A stretch of 64,000 nucleotides of DNA from Pseudonocardiales bacterium (GCA_019241525.1 JAFAWY010000075.1:1-64000), one strand, 5' to 3'. Positions 1 to 8,357 are shown, counted from the stretch's first letter. Notes: generated by a model not told the origin, from the letters alone. Numbers and translations: made by a program.

Positions 1-158
1 CCAACTCGATCGGTACGTCGCTCAGGAGCCCCCTCGGTCCACGAATCGCCGTAATGCCTGCCACGTGGTGAGCTGGTGCCAGCAGCGCGGGAGGAACGCC
101 CACCTTGTGGCATTTCTTGCTACTGATCGTCGACTAGTGACCAGCGTCGCTGGCCGTA

Positions 159-705
159 TTACACGTATCTGGTCGCTACCCAGGGATCAGCCTTAGCACC
201 CTCTACAACCACATCTCGGATCTGCGGGAGCTGCGCGCGGCCGGCCACCGCCCGCACGGCGGCGACAAGACTGGAGGCGACGTTGCCCCACAGCAGCCCG
301 ACTGAGACCGGCGCCACGCCTCGCACCGCCGTGACGAGCTCGCAGGTTGCTCGTCGACGAGCTGCTGGCACCACGTCCGCCACAACTCCGCTGGGGGCCC
401 GTCAGCCGGCAGGCGTGGTCCATGTCAGGCACAGGCCGGACTCGGGGACGAATGTGTAGCGCACCCGGTCCGGGCGCTGGTCGGCCAGGACACCTGAAGC
501 CAGCAGCCCGGTCACGGCTGGCCCTAGCAGGCGGCTGGCGCAGCCGAGCACCACAAGAGAAGCCGCAACGCGTCGCTCGCGGGCACCGACCCAGCCGCCG
601 ACCGCATCGGCCAACTGCGCCGCCGCGGTGCCCGGCGTCCCCCGCGCGCTGGCCGGGACACCGGCGGCGCACGCGTCGATCAGAATTCCCAGCAGCGGAT
701 TGCAC
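159..705 (-). pseudogene. FhuF-like (2Fe-2S) siderophore-iron reductase, frameshifted remnant
   Basis: Two minus-strand segments in different frames read as one protein. The upstream segment (about 705 to 402) has NPLLGILIDACAAGVP followed by a W-V-G-x-R-E-R-R-V-A-A-S helix. The downstream segment (383 to 159) has VSVGLLWGNVASSLVAAV, a pattern I associate with the C-terminal half of FhuF-like ferric-siderophore reductases of actinobacteria. Such proteins release iron from siderophores in the cytoplasm using a C-terminal 2Fe-2S cluster. No start, no clean stop and no Cys cluster motif are visible, and the frame changes near 390-400. It lies beside CbtA-like and bacterioferritin remnants, so an iron/metal gene cluster may have decayed here. 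The family assignment is by pattern memory and only moderately sure. Confidence 0.42.
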
Positions 706-776
706 CCGACGATGCACCACCGTGGTGACGTCCGCGGCAGACACCAGTTGCAGGTGCGCGCGCGTCGCCGACCAGC

Positions 777-986
777 TCACCCGATCACGGTAGACGACGC
801 CACCCCTGCCGAGCGGCGCTGCCGGCGGGCGGTCAACGCCCCGAAGCCCAGCCCCAGCGTGGCCCACACCATCAGCTGCGTACCCAGCGACGCCAGCTGG
901 AAGCGCCACAGCACCGTCTCGGGAAAGTCGGCGGGCACCTCGTTGACCGTCGGCGAGACCACCGCGGCCAGCCCAACCACCGCGAA
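777..986 (-). pseudogene. CbtA-like (putative cobalt transporter subunit) C-terminal remnant
   Basis: The minus strand encodes a hydrophobic segment with VNEVPADFPETVLWRFQLAS and then LGTQLMVWATLGLGFGALT, which matches the final part of CbtA-family membrane proteins (proposed cobalt transport, often B12-riboswitch controlled). About 55 family-like residues precede a short tail and a stop at 777. The family-like part begins at 986 and upstream of that the reading becomes the reverse complement of a bacterioferritin fragment. The N-terminal three quarters of the gene are therefore missing. It is a relic with an abrupt junction, not a functional transporter. Confidence 0.52.
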
Positions 987-1110
987 CATCTTCGAAGGCA
1001 TCGTCGAAGACGAAGAAGAGCACATCGACTACCTCGAGACCAACCTTGAGCTGATCGGCAAGCTCGGTGAGCAGCTCTACCTCAGTCAGCTCACCTCGCC
1101 GCCAGATCGA
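985..1110 (+). pseudogene. bfr: Bacterioferritin C-terminal fragment
   Basis: The plus strand from 985 reads NIFEGIVEDEEEHIDYLETN and then LELIGKLGEQLYLSQLTS. This is the characteristic fourth helix of bacterioferritin, including the E-x-x-H ferroxidase ligand pair, and the family-typical C-terminus. The preceding three helices (about 115 residues) are absent: immediately upstream the sequence is the reverse strand of a CbtA-like gene. The frame stays open to about 1150 without a family-like ending. Functional bacterioferritin stores iron as a 24-mer; this fragment cannot do so. Its junction with the CbtA remnant at 985/986 points to a deletion or recombination event. Confidence 0.75.
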
Positions 1111-1392
1111 GTGATCACGTGGCCGCAGTCGGCTGCTTCGCGTCTGCGCTAGATCAGCACGCCGACAACGGTGTCGGTCACCCGAGACTCCGCGGCCACG
1201 GCTGGCAGCAGTAGCCTGTTCACGCTTGTCACGCAGCTGGTCGTCCTCTTCTGAGCAGGCGGAGGCGTCATGCTGGTCATTCATACGTAACTCGGGATTC
1301 ATGATCTGCCCTGCCCGAGCCGGAGAAATCTCCGTGGCTGAAGCTGTGGCGTGCGATCCCGGTCGCCAGCGACACGCGCATCCAGAGCCCTC
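1111..1392. other. Non-coding or decayed stretch before the universal stress gene
   Basis: No reading frame here looks like a real protein; the long minus-strand frame crossing it is an Arg/Gly-rich shadow. The right end passes into the promoter at 1393. Confidence 0.4.
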
Positions 1393-1421
1393 TTGACAGC
1401 CTTGCCGCGTAGTTCTAAAGA
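1393..1421 (+). promoter_or_regulatory. Sigma-70-type promoter of the universal stress gene
   Basis: A perfect TTGACA (-35) at 1393-1398 is followed after exactly 17 bases by TAAAGA (-10-like) at 1416-1421, and the start codon of the universal stress gene lies 34 bases further on. An AAGGAGG ribosome site sits at about 1444-1450. This is the clearest vegetative promoter in the window. Confidence 0.6.
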
Positions 1422-1455
1422 TGAAGTGATTCGATTTTAGAAAAAGGAGGCTGCC

Positions 1456-2094
1456 ATGGGTGAGCGGCTGCTAGTTGTGGGCATCGACGGATCCCCGGCC
1501 AGCCACACTGGGCTGGTCTGGGCACTGACACACGCCCAACGGACCGGCGCCCGGGTGCGCGCCGTTCGCTGCTGGATGCCGGTGCTGGTCAAGGCGTGGG
1601 AGGCGGCGGTCACGGGTGAACCGGTTGCGCCCGTCGCCGAACAACGAGCCCGGGCTCGGCGCCAACTTGCGCAGGCGGTGGCGGCCGCGTGGTTGTGGGT
1701 ACCGCATGCGGTCGGGCAGGTGGACCTGGAGCAAAAGGTGCTCTACGGCCTGGCTGGGCCCACCCTGGTGTCCGCAGCCACGGACGCGGAACTGTTGATC
1801 GTGGGCCACGGCCATCACATGATCGACATGAGGCATCGGTCGGTGAGCTGGTATTGCGTGCGCCACTCCCACTGCCCGGTGCTGGTCATCCCCGCAGCCG
1901 CGGCCACCCGCAAAACCCTGATACGGGCCGTGCCGCCGATGGTCGAGGTCGAGGCTGCGGCGGTCCCTACGGTACCGGGCATGACAGATGTTGTAGCAGT
2001 TACACCAGTTACCGCCGTTACCGCCATGACCCAAACTATGGGAGCTACTCCAGGCACAACCAGCACGGAGACTGCGGCTAGGAAGGTGATGTGA
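1456..2094 (+). CDS. Universal stress protein (UspA domain) with Val/Thr-rich tail
   Basis: The start is GERLLVVGIDGSPASHTGLV, the typical first strand and helix of a UspA domain, and the domain ends with the family-typical HSHCPVLVIP near residue 150. UspA proteins are cytoplasmic stress and dormancy proteins, many of them ATP-binding. Here the usual G-x2-G-x9-G-(S/T) loop reads GHGHHMIDMRHRSVS: the second half has R where Gly is expected, so ATP binding is doubtful. After residue about 155 comes a low-complexity Val/Thr/Ala/Met tail of about 55 residues that is unusual for the family. The start is fixed by a strong AAGGAGG six bases upstream and by a good promoter, so the gene is probably expressed. 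Confidence 0.85.
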   Translation: MGERLLVVGIDGSPASHTGLVWALTHAQRTGARVRAVRCWMPVLVKAWEAAVTGEPVAPVAEQRARARRQLAQAVAAAWLWVPHAVGQVDLEQKVLYGLAGPTLVSAATDAELLIVGHGHHMIDMRHRSVSWYCVRHSHCPVLVIPAAAATRKTLIRAVPPMVEVEAAAVPTVPGMTDVVAVTPVTAVTAMTQTMGATPGTTSTETAARKVM

Positions 2095-2284
2095 TGCTGC
2101 CATGGCTGCCGAAGCCGGCATTGTGCAGGCGGCGACGGCGGTCGCCGTGGACAGGGGTGGCTAGCCGAGCCAGTACGACCGCGGTGACGAACAGCCCGAA
2201 ATCGTGTAGCGCAACGTCGTAAAAACCCAGGTAAGTCAGGGTTTGGGCAACCCTACTGGACTGAACACCGCTCGTGCCGAACAA
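2078..2284 (-). CDS. Small ORF with one hydrophobic segment, unrecognised
   Basis: This 68-codon minus-strand frame overlaps the 3' end of the stress gene. Its centre (LTYLGFYDVALHDFGLFVTA) looks like real membrane protein sequence and is followed by a basic stretch. I do not recognise the family. It may be the C-terminal remnant of a larger membrane protein, since neighbouring genes are also fragments. No convincing ribosome site was seen. Confidence 0.25.
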   Translation of the reverse strand: MFGTSGVQSSRVAQTLTYLGFYDVALHDFGLFVTAVVLARLATPVHGDRRRRLHNAGFGSHGSITSPS

Positions 2285-2359
2285 CCTATTGCGCGTCTGA
2301 TCGGGGCCGCCGTGTTGCTAACCGGCGCTGGACTGCACCTGTGTTCGTGCCTGGTTATT

Positions 2360-2536
2360 CCTTACCGCTGGTACATCGTGGCCAACGACAACCGAACCGT
2401 CCATCCCGAGCTGCAACGATTCGCGGCAAAACGCATGGATGCCAAAACCTACGACGTCAATAGCAGCCACGTCCTCATGCTGTCGAATCGCGGCATCGTC
2501 ATTGACGTGGTCCGGACTGCCGCGAACTCCATCTGA
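2360..2536 (+). pseudogene. Alpha/beta hydrolase C-terminal fragment
   Basis: The translated segment PYRWYIVANDNRTVHPELQR, continuing with FAAKRMDAKTYDVNSSHVLM, matches the end of esterase-like alpha/beta hydrolases. It carries the Asp-containing loop (A-N-D-N-R-T-V) and the His-containing loop (S-S-H-V-L-M) that supply two members of the catalytic triad. The nucleophile half of the enzyme, about 170 residues, is missing; upstream sequence is unrelated. The frame closes with a proper TGA at 2534-2536. It is a 5'-truncated relic. Confidence 0.65.
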
Positions 2537-2599
2537 TGCTCCACGACAGCATTGAGCGATCGGCCCAGGTGTGAGGGGAGCGGGACGCGCGAGGGCCAG

Positions 2600-2775
2600 A
2601 TGAGCAACGACGTGATCATCCGTTACCACAGGAAGCCATGCCGTGCCTGGGCCGGCACCGGCGATACCGCCTTCGGCCGTTACCACGACGAGGTCTGGAG
2701 TATCAGCACCTACGACGAGTCCACGGCGTTTGATGCGCTCACCCTGTTCGAGGTCGGGCTGAGCTGGTCGACACC
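2600..2775 (+). pseudogene. tag: DNA-3-methyladenine glycosylase I N-terminal fragment
   Basis: From the ATG at 2600 the frame contains Cys-R-A-W-A-G-T-G-D, then FGRYHDEVW, a Y-D-E-S-x-A-F-D-A-L-T-L stretch and EVGLSWST. This is the N-terminal signature of Tag-family glycosylases, which remove 3-methyladenine from DNA (C..W.G..D..YHD.EWG ... F..L.LE..Q.GLSW). A few residues of the family pattern are missing around LFEVGLSW, suggesting a small deletion. After 2775 the sequence changes to an IS6-like transposase remnant, so the enzyme is cut off after about 58 of roughly 190 residues. Insertion or recombination at the element is the likely cause. Confidence 0.68.
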
Positions 2776-2801
2776 CTCGCCCCGCACGCGTGGCCTTTGA
2801 G

Positions 2802-3035
2802 GTGGATTCGCCGGTTTCCGCTTCCCACCGGAGGTGATCATTTTGGCGGTGCGTTGGTACCTCCGCTCCGGGTTGATGCCTACCGTGACGTGGAGGAGTT
2901 GCTGGCCGAACGGGGCATCGCCGTGGACCATGTGACGATTTACCGGTGGGTGCAGCGGTTCACCCTGCTGCTGATCGATGCTGCACGCCCCGGCCGGCAC
3001 GTCCCGGGAGATCGCTGGTTCTCGATCAGACCGAG
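2802..3035 (+). mobile_element. IS6-family transposase remnant (copy 1)
   Basis: The sequence reads FAGFRFPPEVI-I-L-A-V-R-W-Y-L-R in one frame and, after a frameshift near 2870, DAYRDVEELLAERGIAVDHV then TIYRWVQRFTLLLIDAARPG. That is the N-terminal helix-turn-helix and the start of the DDE region typical of IS6 transposases. It stops just after GDRWF, before the first catalytic Asp. Two similar remnants lie near 9,500 and 9,950. No terminal inverted repeats were recognised. The element is inactive. Confidence 0.8.
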
Positions 3036-3225
3036 CAGCGAACACACCAGCCGCTACAACATCGACAACAACGGCATCCGACGATCATCCACGAGCGGCA
3101 ACCACACGAAAGACGTAAGTCAAGATGCTGCACCGAGTTTCCGAGCCCCACAGCATCCAGACTGTCGGGTGAGCCGACTGTGAGTGAAAAGTCGCGCGTT
3201 GCGGCTACCGCATTAGGCTCAGAGG

Positions 3226-3879
3226 ATGACGGTAGACGGGCCAGCCCCGCAGTCGGAGTGCGCCCACATCGCCGCTGGGGTAGCGCGCACTGTAGCCGAA
3301 GGCAGCGCCGAGGTAGCGGTGCTCCTTGAGTACAGCTTTCCCGGCGAGGCCGCCGACGATACCCTGCCAGCGGAGATGTCGTCGCAGTACCGTGGCGTCG
3401 TCGATTTCCGCAGCGACCGTGCCTCGCTGACGGATGCGAGCACGGTACTGATCCTGGACGGGTCGGTGACCTACCAGAAGATGCCCGACGGGGTATGGAC
3501 GCACACCAGGCATGCCCAGCGTGCCGGCCACTGGACCCCTACGCACCCCCGCTGGGCGCTGGAGGTGCTCCGACAGGGCTGCCGGTCAGCCGCGCCGGAC
3601 GGCGAGCCCGACGTGGTGGATCTCGATCGCGATCGAGCCGCCGCCGTGACTCACCCTGGGCTCAATCCGGACTGGCAGCTGCGGGCCCGTACCGCTTTCG
3701 ACGACAATGGCCGAGTGTGCCGCGTCGAGATCATGATGGCGGGCTTCGCCAGCCCCGACACGTCGATGCGGACCACCGTCGAGTTCACCCGCTTCGAGCA
3801 CGCCGCTGCGCAGATCGACCTTCCCCTCGAGAGCGTGGATCTGGCCGGCTACCTCGACGCACCGTCCCTCGAGCAGTAG
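3226..3879 (+). CDS. Hypothetical protein, possible LppX/LolA-like fold
   Basis: A 217-residue protein with no signal peptide or membrane segment. It has a regular alternation of strands, for example RGVVDFRSDRASLTDA, then VLILDGSVTYQKMPDGVWT, and later the TTVEFTRFEHAAAQIDLPLE ending. This recalls the beta-sheet organisation of LppX/LprG/LolA-like proteins of actinobacteria, but without their lipoprotein signal. Codon use and amino-acid composition look like a real gene. The start is uncertain: the ATG at 3226 has AGAGG directly against it, with no proper spacing, so a later start is possible. It stands alone between a transposase remnant and a palindrome-bearing intergenic region. Function unknown. 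Confidence 0.6.
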   Translation: MTVDGPAPQSECAHIAAGVARTVAEGSAEVAVLLEYSFPGEAADDTLPAEMSSQYRGVVDFRSDRASLTDASTVLILDGSVTYQKMPDGVWTHTRHAQRAGHWTPTHPRWALEVLRQGCRSAAPDGEPDVVDLDRDRAAAVTHPGLNPDWQLRARTAFDDNGRVCRVEIMMAGFASPDTSMRTTVEFTRFEHAAAQIDLPLESVDLAGYLDAPSLEQ

Positions 3880-4239
3880 CTAAGCCCCTTGATCAGCGGA
3901 CTTGACAGTCTGTGGTGCCTCCAATCGCGGGAGGTCCTACCTAGATGATTGCCTTAGCCGTGTAGCAACAGCTCACACACCAGCCGTCACGCACAAGCAT
4001 TAGCGCAGGTCAATAGGCTCACGCCGCCACCACACGTGATCTGCCGAACCGTGAAGAATAAGGGCAGCTTGGCATCGCCACCTGACAGCAACGCACGCGG
4101 ATCTAGATCCGGGCAGCCGCCTCGATCTAGATCGGGCCTCGTAGGCTCAGCGCCCGTGAGACGCGTACGGCCGGTCCTAGTCAAAGCAGCCGCAGTATTT
4201 CTCGGCAACCCTCGTAGTTCTTGGTCTTCTCGCTACAGG
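3880..4239. other. Intergenic stretch without gene
   Basis: No convincing coding frame. The only notable structure is the pair of palindromes at 4098-4134. Confidence 0.5.
4098..4134. repeat. Two GATCTAGATC palindromes, 25 bases apart
   Basis: CGGATCTAGATCCG (4098-4111) and CGATCTAGATCG (4123-4134) are both perfect palindromes sharing the core GATCTAGATC. Each is followed by GGGC, so the unit also forms a direct repeat with a period of 25 bases. The spacing is about two and a half helix turns. This could be a tandem operator; no regulator is obvious next door. Confidence 0.5.
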
Positions 4240-4566
4240 TCAGGGGCTTTCAGGTCGCAGAGAAGCAAGTGACCCTAGTCCCGATAGCTCGATAAGTCGG
4301 CGGATGGGAGAATCGAGCGGCACGGTGAGTTTCATCATGACTCGCAGTGGTTTCAGCAAAGATGCGAGCACGAAAAGGATCCTTATTCCTGTGCTATCCA
4401 GGTACGTCAAATCGGTCAGGTCCACGGAGACCGCACGTGGTTGATCAGCAACCGCCGCACGAAGCTCGCTTTCGAACGCAGCAGCGTTACCCAAATCGAT
4501 CTCACCGCTGACCGCGATGTGCACCGCTTCGCCGTCGGTGCTGGCGTTAACCCTCGCAGCGGTCAT
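4240..4566 (-). CDS. STAS-domain anti-sigma factor antagonist
   Basis: A 108-residue single STAS domain. It has the family core DLTDLTYLDSTGIRILF, in which the Ser of D-S-T-G is the residue phosphorylated by the partner anti-sigma kinase. Other typical features are HIAVSGEIDLGNAAAFE near the N-terminus and the helix before the C-terminus. Such proteins bind and sequester an anti-sigma factor, freeing an alternative sigma factor, in the cytoplasm. No kinase or sigma gene is adjacent. AGGTGG a few bases upstream supports the ATG at 4566. Length is normal for the family. Confidence 0.85.
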   Translation of the reverse strand: MTAARVNASTDGEAVHIAVSGEIDLGNAAAFESELRAAVADQPRAVSVDLTDLTYLDSTGIRILFVLASLLKPLRVMMKLTVPLDSPIRRLIELSGLGSLASLRPESP

Positions 4567-4794
4567 TGAGCCACCTGTCCAGTGTGAGGCGGCGACGCAT
4601 CACAACGGTCATTCCAACAAGATCACAATCGATGCACCGATCATCGCCGACGTACCACGGTAGCAGCGTCCCGTCTGTGACTGCTTAGCATCCAGGTGAT
4701 TGCTCGACCAACACCAGTGGCGGCTGTGCTCAGGTGATCTTCGCAGGTGGTACAGCACCAGCAAGCCCAGAATTCGATCGCCGCCTGGGTGTCC

Positions 4795-4998
4795 CTACAG
4801 AGCGCGGACGTTGCCCGCCTGCGGCCCGCGTTGGCCCTGGGTGATCTCGAACTCAACCCGCTGGTTTTCCTCAAGGTTTCGGTAACCCGATCCCACGATC
4901 GATGAGAAGTGCACGAACACGTCCGCATCGCCCCCATCAGGAGTAATGAACCCAAAGCCCTTCTCACCGTTGAACCACTTCACCGTACCCTGCGCCAC
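4795..4998 (-). CDS. Cold-shock protein (CspA family)
   Basis: A 67-residue cold-shock domain reading [20 protein letters not shown], then [18 protein letters not shown]. It contains both RNA-binding motifs, KGFGFI and VFVHF. These proteins bind single-stranded RNA and DNA and act as RNA chaperones. The start is the GTG at 4998: GAGGAGG lies about nine bases upstream and the protein then begins exactly at the conserved AQGTVKWF. A longer frame upstream is not family-like. The C-terminus [10 protein letters not shown] is typical of actinobacterial members. Single gene, no operon partners. Confidence 0.95.
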   Translation of the reverse strand: MAQGTVKWFNGEKGFGFITPDGGDADVFVHFSSIVGSGYRNLEENQRVEFEITQGQRGPQAGNVRAL

Positions 4999-5390
4999 CG
5001 TGTGTGCCTCCTCATCATGACGCGTCCCGCGCTGTCGTCCGAAGCTCAGCGGGCCCGCGTATCGCGGACCCATACCCTAGCGACAGGGACACGCGCGTCA
5101 TTCACGGGATCCTGCGTAGTGGGTGAACCGAGCCTTGACCTCACCCGACACTGCAGTCACGGCGGCCTCACCCAACTTACGCCGACAGCAGCCATCTTTT
5201 GTGAGTGTCGTCGCAATCTCCTGCTCGATTGCCGAACGTGAGCTGTTCACCTGCGGAGCGCAGCGTCCTTTCGGGTAATCCCTGTATGCGGACATGACGA
5301 TCCTGATGTGCAGTGAGCTGGTGACGGTGGCCGTCGCTGGTAGCAGGGTCTGCGTCGCCTTGCGCATTTTTATAAAGGACACTCAGAACT
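4999..5390. other. Intergenic stretch upstream of the cold-shock gene
   Basis: This should hold the cold-shock gene promoter and 5' leader; no clear -35/-10 pair was identified. A possible 65-codon minus-strand frame (start near 5295, AGGA six bases upstream) cannot be excluded, but it resembles nothing known. Confidence 0.35.
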
Positions 5391-5585
5391 ATGGGTTACC
5401 TCGTGATAGGTTTCCTGCTTGCATTAGCCATCGCGCTCATGGCGTACGAGGCGTATCACCCCAGGCGTTTGCGAAATTCTATGGATACAACCTCGCTTGA
5501 TATGCGACGGGCGGACGACGGCTGGGGAGACGGAATTCCTCCAGAGGACCCATCCGCAACGTCGATGTGGCCGCCTTCAAGCTGA
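5391..5585 (+). CDS. Small single-span membrane protein, hypothetical
   Basis: A 64-codon frame starting MGYLVIGFLLALAIALMAYE, one clear N-terminal membrane helix, followed by a short basic turn (HPRRLR) and an acidic, Pro/Ser-rich soluble tail. The positive-after arrangement suggests the tail lies in the cytoplasm. AAAGGA lies about a dozen bases upstream of the ATG, a weak but possible ribosome site. I recognise no family. It could also be a remnant, because the next region is transposase debris. Confidence 0.4.
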   Translation: MGYLVIGFLLALAIALMAYEAYHPRRLRNSMDTTSLDMRRADDGWGDGIPPEDPSATSMWPPSS

Positions 5586-5844
5586 TCTAAGCCTGATAAG
5601 GACACCTGGATAACCAAATACTTCGTCAGCTCTACCACTGCCTACCCACCAAAGCTAGTTTGCGCTTGAATCGACACGCCCACGCCAAGCACTCCGACCA
5701 CAGAAATCCTAGAAGTTCACCGAACCCATCGAATCAACCAGGTGTCAAATACGCCCGAGAGGAACCCGTGCCCGACAAGAAACTCGACGTCCGGGCCCCG
5801 GCTGGATTGAGCCGATCGCGCGATATTCGCCGCGCTGGTCCGAA

Positions 5845-6090
5845 GGTTGCCGCCGTTGTTGCGGGCACATCGATTGGTCACGCCGGGCACGATCTTGCGC
5901 TGGCATCGCCGAGCGGTTCGTCCGCACCCTGCGAGCCGATTTCACCGTCCGCATACTGATCATCAGCCAGCGGCACCTGCGTGCAGTGGTCACCAAGTAC
6001 GTTCGCCACTACAACAGTCACACCCGCACCGCGGCTGCGACCTTCGCCCACCTCAATCGACCCACCCCGTCGCGGACCTCACTCACGAAC
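5845..6090 (+). mobile_element. Integrase-core (IS3/IS481-type) transposase remnant with internal deletion
   Basis: The first part reads LPPLLRAHRLVTPGTILRWH, the N-terminal helix of the HTH-integrase transposases common in actinobacteria. At about 5910 the frame jumps directly to AERFVRTLRADFTVRILIIS and then QRHLRAVVTKYVRHYNSHT, which is the end of the rve integrase core. The middle of the protein, including the catalytic DDE residues, is missing. The 3' end runs up to the terminus of helD on the other strand. Confidence 0.75.
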
Positions 6091-6128
6091 GCATCAAGCG
6101 TCGACCGATCCTGTCTGGCTTGATCAGG

Positions 6129-8357
6129 TTAATCCTCGCGAATCGCCAGCCCGCCTATTGCTGCCCGCCTGGCTGGTGTCGGGATTTCGGCAAGTCCGGT
6201 CAGGGCCTGCGGCAGTGGGTCCTGGTGCAGGACGCCGAGGCGTTGGGTAGCGCGGGTAAGGGCGACGTAGAGTTCGGCCGCGCCGCGTGGGCCGTCGGCG
6301 AGGATCCGTTCTGGTTCCACGACCAGGACGGCGTCGAATTCCAGGCCCTTGGTCTCCGACGCCACCACCGCGCCCGGCACTCCCGGTGGCCCGATCACGA
6401 CGCGGGTGCCGACGCGACCGGCTTCGTCCCGTACGAATTCCTCGATAGCAGTGGGCAGTTCGTCTTCGGTGACTCGTCTGGACCATGGCTGGACACCACA
6501 CGCGCGGACCGACTCCGGTGGCTGGACCCCGGGTGCGAACTCGGCGAGCAGCGCGGCGGCGACGGTCATGATCTCCGCCGGGGTGCGGTAGTTCACCGAC
6601 AGCGACCGCTGGATCCAGCGGCCGGGCACGTACGGCTCCAGCATCGTGTCCCACGATGTCGCTCCGGCCACCGACCGGCGTTGGGCGAGATCGCCGACCA
6701 CGGTAAAGGATCGGCCCGGACAGCGCCGCATCAGCACCCGCCAGTCCATTTCGGACAGTTCTTGGGCCTCGTCGACCACGACGTGCCGGTAGGTCCAGTC
6801 CCGGTCCGCGGCAGCACGTTCGACGAGGTCACGGGCGTCGCGCTCGCCGAAGCGATCCGCTAGGTCTTCGGCGTAGAGCAGGTCCGTGGCGAACAGGTGG
6901 TCCTCGTCGTCCATCGAGTCCTGGCGGTCGACGAGGACGTCCAGCACGCCGGCGGCGTACTCGGCTTCGGCCTTCCGCTTCTGCTCGGCGGCCTGTTCGG
7001 CGGCCTTGTCAGCCACCTTGTCGCGGCCCAGCAGGTCGATCAGTTCATCGAGCAGCGGCACGTCCGACACCGTCCATGCGTCGCCATCGGTGCGCCACAG
7101 CGTTTGGTCGGCGCCTGCCGCTCGCAGCCGTTCGGGCGAGGTGTACAGCGCTTCCAACAGCGTTTCCGGCGTCAGGATCGGCCAGAGTTCGTCGAGCGCA
7201 GCGGTGAACTTGTCGTCGTCTGCGAGTTCCTTGAGCAGGTCCGCCCGCAGGTCCTCCCATGCTTCGCGGTCCGACCGAGTCAGCCAGCCCCGGCCGATCC
7301 GGGCTATCGCCCGTTCGGTGAGCACGTAGGTGACGATCTCACTGAACACCGCGCGGGCCTCGTTGTGCGGCAGTCCGCACGCGCGCGCCTCCTCCCTGGC
7401 CCACTCCGCGGTCTCGGCGTCGATCCGCACCGTGACGTCCCCCAGTTCGATCGGCAGCGGATGCTCCGGCAACCGCTGCCGGTCGGCGACCGCCGCCGCG
7501 AGCACGTCCAGGACCTTCGCCGAGCCCTTGAGCCGCGCAGCTTCCGGGGTGTCCTCGGTGGTGACGCACAGGCCGGGCACGAGCTCGCCTGGGGTCATGA
7601 ACACCACGTCGGACTCGCCCAGCGACGGCAGAACGCGGCCGATATGGTTCAGGAACGCCGGGTTGGGCCCGACCACGAGCACACCATGGCGTTCCATCCG
7701 CTCCCGCTGGGTGTAGAGCAGGTAGGCGACGCGGTGCAGCGCCACCACGGTCTTCCCGGTGCCCGGGCCACCCTCGATCACCAACACCCCGGGGTGATCG
7801 AGGCGGATGATCTCGTCCTGCTCGGCCTGGATGGTCGCCACGATGTCGCGCATCCCGTCACCGCGCGGCGCATTGACCGCCGCGAGCAGGGCCGCGTCCC
7901 CTCGCTCGCCGTCGCCCGGGCGGCCGAGCACCTCGTCGGTGAAATCGACCACCTGGCGCCCGCGTGTGTGGAACTGGCGGCGCCGGCGCATGTTCTCCGG
8001 GTTCGCGGCGGTGGCGACGTAGAATGCGCGCGACGCCGGTGCCCGCCAATCGAGCAACACCGGTTCGTAGTCGTTCTCCTCGTCGAAAAGGCCGATTCGG
8101 CCGATGTACGAATGGTCGCCCGAAACGGTGTCCAACCGGCCGAAACACAGCCCGTTGTCCGCCACGTCTAGCCGCTTCACCTCTTTGGCCAGCGCGTGCA
8201 CCTCGACATCCCGTTCCATGGGTGTCCCGCCGTTTCCCCGCAACGCCGCCTTGTACTCACCCCTCACTCGCGCGCGCTCTGCGTCGAGCCGCGCGTAGAG
8301 CCCGGCCACGTAGCTCCGCTCTGACCGCAATTCCTCTTCGTACCCCTGAGTTGACAC
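6129..8357 (-). CDS. helD: HelD/HelR-type superfamily 1 helicase-like ATPase
   Basis: A 742-residue protein. Its N-terminal coiled region (residues 1-60) is followed by CFGRLDT, IGRIGLFD and LLDWRAPASRAFYVATAANP, diagnostic of the HelD family. The Walker A loop is GGPGTGKT at 196-203, preceded by the Q-motif region AEQDEIIR at about 178-185. Further on are VVVDEAQELSEMDWRVLMRR (Walker B) and VVGDLAQRRSVAGATSWDTM (motif III). HelD proteins bind RNA polymerase and recycle stalled complexes; the HelR branch can displace rifampicin, so a protective role is possible. The start is the GTG at 8357, with GAGGGG only three bases upstream, so a slightly different start is possible. A tandem repeat lies directly upstream. 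Length is normal; monocistronic. Confidence 0.93.
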   Translation of the reverse strand: MSTQGYEEELRSERSYVAGLYARLDAERARVRGEYKAALRGNGGTPMERDVEVHALAKEVKRLDVADNGLCFGRLDTVSGDHSYIGRIGLFDEENDYEPVLLDWRAPASRAFYVATAANPENMRRRRQFHTRGRQVVDFTDEVLGRPGDGERGDAALLAAVNAPRGDGMRDIVATIQAEQDEIIRLDHPGVLVIEGGPGTGKTVVALHRVAYLLYTQRERMERHGVLVVGPNPAFLNHIGRVLPSLGESDVVFMTPGELVPGLCVTTEDTPEAARLKGSAKVLDVLAAAVADRQRLPEHPLPIELGDVTVRIDAETAEWAREEARACGLPHNEARAVFSEIVTYVLTERAIARIGRGWLTRSDREAWEDLRADLLKELADDDKFTAALDELWPILTPETLLEALYTSPERLRAAGADQTLWRTDGDAWTVSDVPLLDELIDLLGRDKVADKAAEQAAEQKRKAEAEYAAGVLDVLVDRQDSMDDEDHLFATDLLYAEDLADRFGERDARDLVERAAADRDWTYRHVVVDEAQELSEMDWRVLMRRCPGRSFTVVGDLAQRRSVAGATSWDTMLEPYVPGRWIQRSLSVNYRTPAEIMTVAAALLAEFAPGVQPPESVRACGVQPWSRRVTEDELPTAIEEFVRDEAGRVGTRVVIGPPGVPGAVVASETKGLEFDAVLVVEPERILADGPRGAAELYVALTRATQRLGVLHQDPLPQALTGLAEIPTPARRAAIGGLAIRED

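Noticed and set aside
193-1302. 369-codon minus-strand frame
   Set aside because: Arg/Gly-rich composition without any family pattern; the recognisable protein pieces in this interval lie in other frames (FhuF-like, CbtA-like, bacterioferritin).
6897-8171. 424-codon plus-strand frame opposite helD
   Set aside because: It is the antisense shadow of a GC-rich gene; His/Arg/Gly-rich and without homology, while the minus strand shows a complete HelD protein.
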